Of a DNA stretch of 64,000 nucleotides, positions 38,436 through 49,177 are shown piece after piece (the first letter of the stretch is position 1; each line of letters starts with the position of its first letter). The notes beneath the pieces were generated by a model. That model made no database searches, was not told the DNA's origin, and saw nothing but the letters and a program-made list of their open reading frames with translations. The DNA is from Vespa crabro. Its lineage: Eukaryota; Arthropoda; Insecta; Hymenoptera; Vespidae. The stretch is taken from NCBI RefSeq assembly GCF_910589235.1, contig NC_060956.1, forward strand, positions 14,125,999 to 14,189,998, in the 5' to 3' direction. Made by a program: the position numbers and the translations under genes.

Positions 38436-41400
38436 TTCTTTTAAGAGTTACAGGCTCACTTAGGAGAATTATCTACAGCAAAGTGTATTTCCCTGATTGT
38501 AGGTGATTCGTTTATTCATTGAGGCGAATTCCGCATTGTATTTGGTGTAAGATGTTATTCTCTTCCGAATTCTTGACATAAGCTATTCTTTTAGTATCAC
38601 CTGTACTTCGCCACAAGGACGATTTCCTACGTCGAGACATTTTAATTGTTTTAAAATATGAACTTGAGTCGAATACAATACAATATATAGGACTGGTGTA
38701 TTTAATTAAAAGTATAATGTGTATATAACGTTTTCTAAGTAAAATATATAATAATGTATTAAGTAAAAAAAGAAAGTCCGTTTTCGTAATTAAGATATAT
38801 CGACATTTCTTCTTAAAAAAAATTAGTCGATAACATTTAAAAAATCAAGTAACAAATAAAAAAAAAAAGATCCGTTCAATGGATCTTCAGTTATAATTGA
38901 ATATTTAGAGATACAAATATTTTGCATTTATTTGTTATTTTTTCTTGCTAATTTTGTAAATTATATAAACAACTAATTTTTTTTTAACAATATCCATTAT
39001 AGAGATTTGGGAAAATATGTAACAATTCATTGTTTATACAAAATTTATTAATAAATTACAATTTTACGGTCTTATTTCAAATTGATCATGTATGGATACT
39101 TTTACACTCACTGTATATATGTATATCAAAGTAGAAAAAAAATATGTATATAAACATACTTATACGAATATGTATATGATAAAGAAAGTATATATTTATC
39201 TACTTAATCTGAGTGCTTCCATTTCCCACCTTCTATTTGAATAGTTTTTATAACATTTTGTATAATTCATCGAACTGTCATCTTTATTTGATTTTTTATT
39301 CTTTCGTAGATTTAAAGTTTTTAACAAATATACAAAGATTTTGTACTATGAATATAATAAAGCTTTTATCACTCCTAAAGATAGGCAATATTTTATAAGC
39401 ACTTTTATATGCGTCTGGGTGGCGTCTATTGTATATTTTCAGAGATATCTTATATCATTATAAATTTCTAATAAAGTAAATTTAATTCAAATAATAGTAA
39501 AAATAAATACAACTTATTATTGTAATATTCACAGGAATTTTATGATAAAAACAATTTGGTTTAAAAAGATTGACATAATAGCGTCATCTATAATCGTATA
39601 TTCATTGATAAGAGTAATAATGTTCTTGAAATACGATTTTTAAGCTTATTTTAACTGTATCTTAGAAATCTGTATCATAAAATTGAATTTATCATATTTT
39701 TTAATTTTCTACAAATAATGTCATAATACGTATATTAATTAGTCTCTAAAACGATGATGAATAAGATAGGAAATGTCTGATTTTATAAAAATCGAGATAT
39801 TTCTACAATAAATATCAATTTTTCAAAAAGTTTTTCTCGAAACGTTAGAAATTCGATTAATGCAATATTGTTATTAATGTTCAATTATTAACCGGACGAC
39901 AAAGCTACAGTTTAATGAAATGATCGAGAAACTTATTGACTCAACTTTGTATTAAATCGTAAAGAAAAACACAAATGTTATAATGCGAAACCTCGAAATA
40001 AATTCAACGTGCTAGCAATTAAACATTAAACGTTTTTGTAGTGCATGATCGCTGGCGCGCATCCAAACGATCTATTCTAAAGTTTATTCACCGTTATCCT
40101 CCGAAATTTCGATGGCATTGAATACATAATGTGCCAACACGTGATTATAACGAAAGAAATATTGAAAAAAATTGCCGATAATTCTCGCTTCATCGATTTC
40201 ATCCAAGACTTTTTGCTTATTTCGTAATGGTAAAAATATGTTTTCCAAACTTGAATCTCGATATACACTGGTACAATTAAATTTATCTTTGAAAGTTTTA
40301 TTAGGTTGTCTTAATTACGTAGGATTAAGTAATATTACGATTTTTGGAAGAAAAGAAATTCTCATCTCGAAGTAATGTCTCAAAAGTGATAACAATATAA
40401 TGTGTAATATAAAAGTATACATATATATAGTATATATATAGTATATATATAGTATATATAATATAGTACATATACATTGCATGTATATATTAAATATGTG
40501 TGTGTGTATACGTTTAATCAGAGGAGATCCAATCATTAAGGAAATAAAAGTATAAAATGTAAAATGCAAGATTACATTTATAATACTTTCTAAACAAATT
40601 ATATCTTTCACTATAGACAAGCTAGCATTTATAGTTATCAAATGATAAAAATAATTTCATACTATTATCGTGGCATGGAAATAATATATCTTATAAACTT
40701 TCTTCCTCTTTCACTGAAATACACTTTAAGATAATATTATAATTTGATTTCATGGATGATAATTGTTAGGATTTGTAAGGGAAATGTTTAATATAGAAAA
40801 TTAATGTTATTTTCTTTTTTGTTTTCTTCTTTTTCTTTTTTTTTTGTTGCTCACGCATAACGACGAATCGTGTAAGAGATGATCGCGTGTCAAAGACCCT
40901 CCTGATGATAGTTATGTTCATTGTTCAATGCGGTGAAACGGTGTACGTGTAAATTGTGCATGATTTAATGAACTTTCACATCTCATACAGGTTTGTGTGA
41001 CTATTAAGTGTATAGATTGTTAAACGGATCTCTCTTTCGCATTTCCGACAAATGATATGAACGGCTTTCTTGTGATTTTTCCTTCATTATTATATATGTT
41101 TTTTATGTACTTTCGAATTAAATTCAATAATGAAATGAAAAATCACCGCAAAGTGGTGTACCTGAGTTTTACCAAATGCTAAAATATTTTTGGCTCTATG
41201 TCAGATATTCATTAATGAGTACCTATCCTGTTTTCTCTTGTATTTTATTGTTTTTTTTCGATTAGATACAAATCGTTTAATTCAAAATAAATTAAAATGA
41301 ATTATTTTGTTAAATAATTATTGATAACGCTTGTTCGATATCTTTTTGTCAATTGCATTCTCATTAGTTTACTATTTTGTATTATAAATAAAAATCTTTA

Positions 41401-41499
41401 AAGTTTTATAAATGACTTATAGCTAGAAAAGAATCTGTCGATTGGATGTTTGTCTTCTAGGGTTTGTAATCGTAATCCTTGACTTTACGCGAGCACTTT

Positions 41500-41655
41500 C
41501 TGCCCTGAAAATTTTTTTATTTCTTTCAACGATCTGACGTCGTCGTCTTAGTGAAAAAAGACTTCGAGGCTACCGATGGCGTTCGTGAAGCGTGAATTAC
41601 GGAATTGACAGTCTGGCATAAGACAGTCATAGCATAAGAAGCTGCACGTTAATCG
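41500..41655 (+). other. Possible 5' noncoding exon of the sulfatase gene
   Basis: A patch of balanced composition ends with a strong donor, TCG/GTGAGT at 41656. The sulfatase coding exon is preceded by a good acceptor (TTTTTAACAG ending 44479), so a 2.8-kb 5'UTR intron would join them. Inference only; no transcript data. Confidence 0.35.
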
Positions 41656-41735
41656 GTGAGTAGTTCGCTGACACATTTCTTTTATTTTTCTACATATAAA
41701 TACATTTAAACATATGACAAAATATGTTTACTTAA

Positions 41736-41873
41736 CCCTCTATAGGCCGAATTTTTGTTTTAAATTAATTTTAATTTTTGTTTATGCGCCATTTCATGAA
41801 AAAAGCTATAATTATTTGGTAAAATCTCGATAAATTAAAATATGACCTGAAAGTTACACGGGCCCATAGAGGG
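41736..41873. mobile_element. piggyBac-type mini element (138 bp) with TTAA flanks
   Basis: Inverted termini CCCTCTATAGGCC and, on the other strand, CCCTCTATGGGCC, bounded by TTAA at 41732-41735 and 41874-41877. It has no coding capacity. A 20-bp exact direct repeat starting TTAAACATATGAC lies on both sides (41706-41725 and 41874-41893). Confidence 0.65.
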
Positions 41874-42329
41874 TTAAACATATGACAAAATATTGAATTT
41901 CATTCAAACGTTCTAATTTATCTATTTTTTTTTAATTTAACGGTGCTCATTTACCAAAATGTTTAATTAAAATTGTTATGTAAATTTAATTGAAATGTAA
42001 TCTTAAAATTAAAATTTCGAATGTTATCAAAGTTAAGAATTATATATCATTTATCTTATACTTAATATATATTTACACAAATGAAAATAGTAAAATGCAG
42101 TCATTAATTAAATAAATATATATGATATACAATATATTTTATAATGATAATATCTTTTACTAATATATTTTTTTACTCATTTATAAATCCATATAAGTCA
42201 AAACAAAACAATAATTTTATTTTTTATTGATAAATCAATAAAAACCAATGAGAAATGTATATTTTATATATTATAATGACCATCTGTATTACCCTGCTTT
42301 CTAAATTTCGCTTCTATTACAGTTTTAAG

Positions 42330-42860
42330 AAAATTTAATATGCTGCAAATTAATTTGTTAATAATGTGTTAATATTGTTCCATTCAAATTTTAATGAGCC
42401 TATAAAAATATTTTCATTTTTTCTGTTGTTTTTGGAGCAAATTTCTTTTTAAATGATCGAATATGTGCTCAATTGGATTTAAGTCAGGTCTCTGCGAAAT
42501 CCATTGCACCATATGAATATTGTTTTCTGAAAAACAGTTCATAGTAACTTTAGCTTGGTGCTTCGGATCATTATCTTGTTGAAATATGAAATTGTTTTAA
42601 AAAACCATATTTCCCGATGGTATCGAATAAATTTTCTTTTAACATATCAATGTATTTAATTATCGTTAATTTATCATTAAGGACTACTAAATTTGTTAAT
42701 CCTCAAGCATTGAAGCATCCATAGATTATTATAGAATCACCTTTATATTTCAGGGTCATTTTTATATTACCTTGTTTAAAAGATTCAGCTATATTTCTTC
42801 AAATACAACGTTATCTATTATCATTCAATATTTTAAATTTAGTGTCATTTCATATAATAT
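42330..42860 (-). pseudogene. Degraded Tc1-type transposase, C-terminal half
   Basis: Read on the minus strand, about 42597-42425 encodes FQQDNDPKHQAKVTM and then QWISQRPDLNPIEHIFDHLK, the signature NDPKH and DLNPIE blocks of Tc1/mariner DDE transposases, followed by a stop near 42417. Upstream fragments IYGCFNA (near 42720) and KYIDML (near 42650) are in family order but separated by stops and frame changes. N-terminal DNA-binding domain and inverted termini were not found. A dead relic. Confidence 0.7.
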
Positions 42861-43105
42861 ATTCAATAAAATAATGGGACGTAACATAACAATAAGACAT
42901 CTGTCTGTGTATACTCGAATTGATGGTAGGTGCGTTAACTTACTTTCCGGGGCGGTTGTATTTAATATATTTAAAGAAGATAATGAAGAAAGTCGTTTCA
43001 TTAAAAATTTGTTCTCTTCGTTGTCGTTTCATTTACAGTTTTCTTACTTATCATATCAACACAAAACAAAGATAAATATGATTCATGAAGTTTGAACATT
43101 TTTTA

Positions 43106-43158
43106 TATTTGTCATTCAATGTTAAAATAATTTGTACTTTAACATTGAATGACAAATA
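43106..43158. repeat. Inverted repeat, 21-bp perfect arms, 11-base loop
   Basis: Arms 43106-43126 and 43138-43158 built around TTTGTCATTCAATGTTAAA are perfectly complementary. It lies about 250 bases from the Tc1 relic. It may be a remnant of element termini or a hairpin-forming site. Confidence 0.7.
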
Positions 43159-44496
43159 ATTAAATCATGCGATGTGTGAATCGATTGTTGGTATGTCGAA
43201 AGAATCGTAATTGTTTGTAACAATATCCATAGATATGAGAAACGTTTGATTATTGTTTACAAAAATCGATGATTGACCAGGAAGTGGTTGGTAAATGGTA
43301 CAAATGGAATAAATCAAGCGAGTAAAGCATAATTCGCGAACTAATTCTCCAATCGATATGTTTATGAGATTAGTTGGGATGCGGTGGATCGAATAATAAG
43401 CATTGATTTTGGGATTTAATTAGAAGATGAATCAAATTTTGACGAATAGTATAAATTTTATTTACGTTATCATCTTATTATTCAAATTAATAAATTGACG
43501 ACGGCGATTAATGAATAATTATCCTCATTTTAAATCCCTGTCCTCAATTATTAATATTTTAAAAGTAATTTTTTTCCCTTTGATCGAATTCAGAAAAACA
43601 ACGTTTTATTTTTACGATTTTTATTTTATCTAGAATAATTGACTAATATTTAACTGACTGACTCGAACTTAAATTATTCTCTCCCTAGTTCTAGTGATTT
43701 TAGCAAATTATTACAAAATGTGAAAAGTTAAAACAAATACGTTTTAATTTAGATCAGAATTGGATAAATCTATTCTGATGGTTGAGAGAATAATGTAGAT
43801 TGAATGAAAACAAATATTTGATTCCTTATATATCTCGTTAAAATGTTTTATCTAATTCTTGTAAACATAGTTCAATGCCATGTGACGGCGATCGACAATA
43901 CTCAACTGAAGAAAAGTTTCGTCATGCTCCAAATGCTCCTTTGCTTCTCGCTTCTCTTTTCTCGTGGAAAATCTAAAGTGGTAATAAAGCTGGGGAACTC
44001 GAGTTTCGCGAACAGTTAGATCTCGTATTGCCAAAGGCTATCATTCGATTCTTACGTTTATTTCTTTCATTCAATCGAGGGCATGCTGTGCGCGAGAAAT
44101 GTCTTTGCAACGTAAACATACAAAGTCGAAACGCATCTTTTTAATAGATCTTTAATGAAAATATTATTTTTTTATAATTGTGAGGTATCATGGAAACGTA
44201 AGAATTAGCGATCATAATTAGAATCGAATCGACATTACCATCGGAAGAATTCGAATTATAATCTTGAAAATATTTATATTATTTTGAGGATATTCAAAAC
44301 ATCTGAAATGTTATATTTGTCTTTCTTTTTCTTTTTTTTAATTGAATCCGAGTCAATCCGAAATTTTTGAACGCTTATTTCTTAAACAAACTTATGTTAT
44401 ATCGTTTAAATTAATTTTGTTTTATGATTAATGTTCTATTAATCAATATCATATCACATTTTTATTCGTTTTTAACAGATTTATAGCATCCACGAA

Positions 44497-45278
44497 ATGA
44501 ATGAAATATGGATCAGTTATGCTTCATTATTTACTGCCCTATGTTTTTTGAGTGTTCTGAAATCAAATTATGCAATTTTACAAAATTCAATATTATCAAT
44601 AACAATTTCGGATAATCATGACGACCTTGAGAAAAAGGAAAATAAATTCCTTCGTAATGCTAACCAAAAACCGAACATTATTATCATTGTTGCCGATGAT
44701 ATGGTAAGCAAAATGCAAATTTTCATTTAACTTAGAAATTTAGAATTAATATTTATAATAGAAAGACTTACACGATAATAGGGCTGGAACGATGTTAGCT
44801 TTCATGGCTCCAATCAAATCCCAACACCTAATATTGATGCACTCGCGTATAATGGCGTTATCTTGAATAGTCACTACGTATCACCTCTTTGTACACCTAG
44901 TAGAGCAACATTAATGACAGGAAAGTATCCAACTCGACTTGGCTTGCAACATTCTGTTTTATTACATGCCGAACCAAGAGGACTTCCTTTGAATGAAAAA
45001 TTACTTCCCGAGGTATTTCAATTATAAATATATAAATATATAAAGCTTTCAATGATATGAGTCGCTCACTTACCAAATCGATTAACTCCATAAAACAAAA
45101 GATGGAAAAATGTGACGAAATAATATAAATTGCTTTAAATTAGAAAAAACTATTAAGAATATAAAAAATGAAGACTGCATCAAGTGCTTTGACACAAATT
45201 CAAAAAGTGGAAGTAATAGATCTGTCTGTGTACGGCTCATATATATAATATAACATGAGTTAAAAATGTGAGTAAAAG

Positions 45279-45343
<65 letters not shown>

Positions 45344-47529
45344 TCTTCATTCATACGATTTTTTAAAAGTAAAAGTTTAAATCATTCCTTAAACGGAAAT
45401 TATTTATTGCCTTTTGCTTTCAGTACTTAAAAGAGGCTGGCTATGTAACGCATGCTGTTGGTAAATGGCACTTAGGATATTATAAAAAAGTCTACACTCC
45501 TACCTATCGCGGTTTCGATACTTTCTTTGGATACTATAACGGCGTTCAAGACTATTACACGCATTCTAGTGCCGATTTGGTAAATTTATTTATTTTAGTT
45601 ATTATACTAGTAGTATTATAGATCGATACAAAAATCTATATGCATTGATACTACTTTAAATTCTAATGATATCGTTTAGAGTGAAACAAACGTGTTGGAA
45701 GGTTTTGATATGCGACGAAATCTCTCAATAGCCTGGAATACATTAAATAAATATTCAACCGATTTATTTACGGAGGAATCAGTGAAATTAATCAATTATC
45801 ACGATACTAAAGATCCAATGTTTCTTTATCTCGCACATTTAGCGCCACACAGTGGAAATTCTAAAAATCTTTTACAAGCACCCGATGAAGAAATAGCAAA
45901 ATTTGGATATATTCATAATCCAGAAAGAAGAACTTATGCAGGTCGATATTAAACTGTTTTTTTTTTTTACAATAAATTTAGTCATTGTGCATTCTCTTTA
46001 AGATTGATCATTTTTTAGCGATGGTTTCTAAATTGGATCAAAGCGTAGGTGAGGTAGTTGCAGCTTTAAGAAATCGCGGCATGTTGGAAAATAGTATAAT
46101 ATTATTTATCAGTGATAACGGAGCGCCAACAATAAAAATTTTAAGTAATCATGGTAGCAATTATCCCCTTAGAGGCGTAAGTAATCAAACTGCAAAGATA
46201 TGTAACAAGTAAAATTGATTAAAACCCATCTATCTATTTGTAATTTGAAGATAAAAGAAACCCCTTGGGAAGGTGCTGTACGAGGAGTCGCGGCTATTTG
46301 GAGTCCATTCATAAAAAAATCAAAGAGAGTCTCATACCAATTAATGTCTATTGCTGATTGGCTTCCAACGCTACTTTCTGCGGCAGGTTAATTTCAAATA
46401 CTTATAATTTATTTTCATTAATTTTCGACGATTCTTTTCAATTTCAATTTTGAATTTAAAGGATTAAACAAAAGCCAATTAGGTAAGATAGATGGTTTGG
46501 ATCTTTGGGAAACTATAGCGGGAAATCAAATTAGTCCTCGATCTGAAATACTCATCAATATCGATGACATTAGCAATTATGCTGCCATTCGTTATGGAGA
46601 TTTTAAATACATTACGGGTGATACTGGTATCAACGATGAGTGGCTAGGAGAGAGTGGCAAACCAAGCGAAGAATCTGGTTTTCCACCAGTATACGATCCT
46701 AATCAAATTCTGCAAAGCAAAACGGGTATCGCTATTGCTGGTGTGATTACTGCTCAAGAGATAATCGAATCGAGAAGAAGTAGAAGCGTTGATGTTAAAG
46801 ATGATATTAATATAGGATTCCAAAAGATGATGTTAACTGCAGATCAATTACTTGATTTACGAATGAAATCAGAAATTAAGTGCAATGTTAGAGAAGAAGA
46901 TATGGTTAGTTAATTAGTTTCATTAATTTAATTAGCACGAATTAGAGAAACGATCATATTGAGAATATCGGTGAAAAATATAAAAAATTTTTGTTTTACA
47001 GATAAAATGCGATGCTCTACTAGCACCTTGCCTATTCAATATCGTTAACGATCCTTGTGAAATGATAAATTTAGCTGAATCAAAACCACAAATCCTTGCT
47101 TTGTTGGAGCGAGCTATACTGAAACAACGTTTTAACGTTGTACAGCCGACTAATCAGAAGTCAGATGATTTGGCGAATCCATTGTTACACAACAATACGT
47201 GGGTCCATTGGGGCGACATTGATGATTTAAACAAAACAAAATTATTGAATCATTTTCAGAATAAAGATTCTATTAAATATCCTATTGAATTAGTGGCAAC
47301 AATATCTATACTCGTTGGTCTTTTTATCTTGGGTATAATAACCCTTTTTGCATTGGCATATGGAAAACAATACAAGACAAAGAACAGAAGAGACTCGAAG
47401 GATACAAAAAATCTTAATAGAGTCAAAAATGTCAATGAGATCGAAAGGTACTCTATATCGGATAATGAAGGTGAAAAGAAATCCAATAGTGTCAATTCAA
47501 ATATAATGAAAGATTTTACTATGAAATGA
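44497..47529 (+). CDS. Arylsulfatase B-like sulfatase with C-terminal transmembrane anchor
   Basis: Eight exons: 44497-44703, 44782-45012, 45424-45579, 45680-45941, 46019-46176, 46251-46386, 46462-46904, 47002-47529; 2,121 bases, 706 residues. Signal peptide at about 5-25; then NIIIIVADDM with the Asp pair for calcium; the formylglycine motif CTPSR at 106-110 followed by ATLMTGKYP; GKWHLG; HLAPH; ISDNGAP; and KETPWEGAVRG. These match N-acetylgalactosamine-4-sulfatase (ARSB), which removes sulfate from dermatan/chondroitin sulfate and needs Cys106 converted to formylglycine. The usual ARSB is about 530 residues; this one adds a membrane segment (about 627-651) and a basic cytosolic-like tail of 55 residues. 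The donor of exon 4 (GTCGAT) is weak, but the only in-frame continuation begins at 46019. A basic RRSR stretch could be a processing site. Confidence 0.93.
45281..45341. repeat. (TA)n microsatellite in sulfatase intron 2
   Basis: About 30 TA units. Confidence 0.85.
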
Positions 47530-47646
47530 CGATTGGTTTCAAGGTGCACGACACCTAAATTCAAAACTACTATAAAGATTTCTTATTGTGTTCATAAATC
47601 TATGAAAACATAGTATACGTTTGTTTTATATTATATATATTATATT

Positions 47647-47683
47647 CTCCTAATAAAGAGAATAATATTCTCTTTGTTAGGAG
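47647..47683 (+). terminator. 3'UTR palindrome containing the poly(A) signal of the sulfatase gene
   Basis: Arms 47647-47664 and 47666-47683 (CTCCTAATAAAGAGAATA and its near-complement, one G:T-type mismatch) can form an 18-bp stem with almost no loop. AATAAA at 47652-47657, 123 bases past the stop, lies inside the left arm. Confidence 0.55.
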
Positions 47684-48413
47684 GAGATGTAAAACAAATA
47701 ATATTAATTATCCAATCGAATGAATTTTCAAATACAAAAAGAAATTTTCGTGTCACTTTATAATCGATCTCCAGATAATAGTCTCGACGATATAGGCCAA
47801 AATATATCGATTAGATGACTATTTAATAATTTCGTGATATTGAAATTCTTACTTGTACTGCAAGTAAATCGAATTTCCAGCAAGTTCACGTACATTTTAT
47901 TCTTATATGTAAATATATCTCTATATTTAAATACAACATAATATTAAAAAAAAAATGTTTCGCTTATTCTTAATTTAACTAATTTTAACCATCGAAGCTA
48001 AACTTTATCTGTTTATTTTCTTAATGAAGATATTTAAATAATTCGAAAACACTTACATTAATCATTGTCGCAAAAAAATATATATATACTTTTTATTTAG
48101 TAAGAAAAGAAAATTAACTAGAAATATCTTAACCATAATAATACATAACTCATTATAGTCCAAGTTTGTTCTCCAAATACTATACATAATTGAAAAATTG
48201 ATAATTTTAATAGGTTAAAATTAAGATATACAATATGTCAGATAAATACCTCTCTTGTATTTTATTTTGTCATTATCTTTTCTTTTTTTCTTTGTCTTCT
48301 TTTGTACAAAATTTTGTGAAAATAAGAAACGAGAGATTGCACGCGAAGGAGGCGATGTTTCGAAAGTGTTCCTATCTATCTGTGTTCGGTATAATACTCA
48401 TTTAAAATTATTT

Positions 48414-48417
<4 letters not shown>

Positions 48418-48471
<54 letters not shown>

Positions 48472-48490
48472 CACACACACACACACATAT
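48418..48490. repeat. (TA)n(CA)n compound microsatellite
   Basis: TA units followed by CA units between the sulfatase and golgin genes. Confidence 0.85.
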
Positions 48491-49177
48491 ATTTGTCATA
48501 CGAAACGCCAAGAATTCTTCTATAAATTTAAAAACAAGTACTCAACAGCGCGAACAATAATATACCAATAAATTTATATATATATATATAAATTTATTTA
48601 TATATATATATAAATAATTAATGAGAGAAAACTACGCGTATTCAATTGGATAATCCGTTTGCACTACAAACGATCGATATTGCCACATAATGCAATATAA
48701 CAAAGATTAGAGAAATCTCTAAGAAAGGAAACAATTTTTCATATTATACAAGAACTCGCAGGCTGTACAAGTATCATACAATGTAGAGCATATTTTTCAA
48801 GGTCTCCTTCGAAGATAAGCCACCCTTAATAAAAGCCTTACATTTTTATCGAGTGTATCGTTAGACTTCATATAAATTTCTAAACATCACGTGACTTATC
48901 TAAAAAAAAAAAAAAAAAAAAAAGAAAAAAGAAAAAAATTTCTTTCTAAGTAGCCTAAATAGCCATTGGAGTTCCTTGAGAAGGTGCATGTGACTTTTCA
49001 AATCTGCGATAAGTTCGTTAGAATGATAAACTTATCATTCGAAAATGAAGTGCTTTTTTTATCTCGATTTTAACTACAAGATCTTTAACTGCAGAAAAAA
49101 ATCTTGGCAGTTGGCACTTGGCAGGAATGTAACCAAAAAGCAAGTATGTATTCCATTTCATTCTCGTTGCTCGTTCA

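Larger units (their letters stand above)
37428..44496. other. 7-kb intergenic region with transposon remnants
   Basis: AT-rich DNA between the SDR and sulfatase genes. It contains a hAT-type element, a piggyBac-type mini element, a Tc1 transposase remnant, a 21-bp-arm hairpin and a possible 5' noncoding exon of the sulfatase gene ending at 41655. No intact protein gene seen. Confidence 0.55.
47530..49177. other. Tail-to-tail spacer, sulfatase (+) and golgin (-)
   Basis: AT-rich. Holds both 3'UTRs, a TA/CA microsatellite at 48418-48490, an AT-rich inverted repeat around 48570-48615 and a poly(A) run at 48901-48923. No additional gene seen. Confidence 0.55.

Noticed and set aside
45950..46018. 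Acceptor at about 46001-46002 (CTTTAAG) for sulfatase exon 5
   Set aside because: It gives an immediate in-frame stop; the acceptor ending at 46018 keeps the frame and restores the family sequence.
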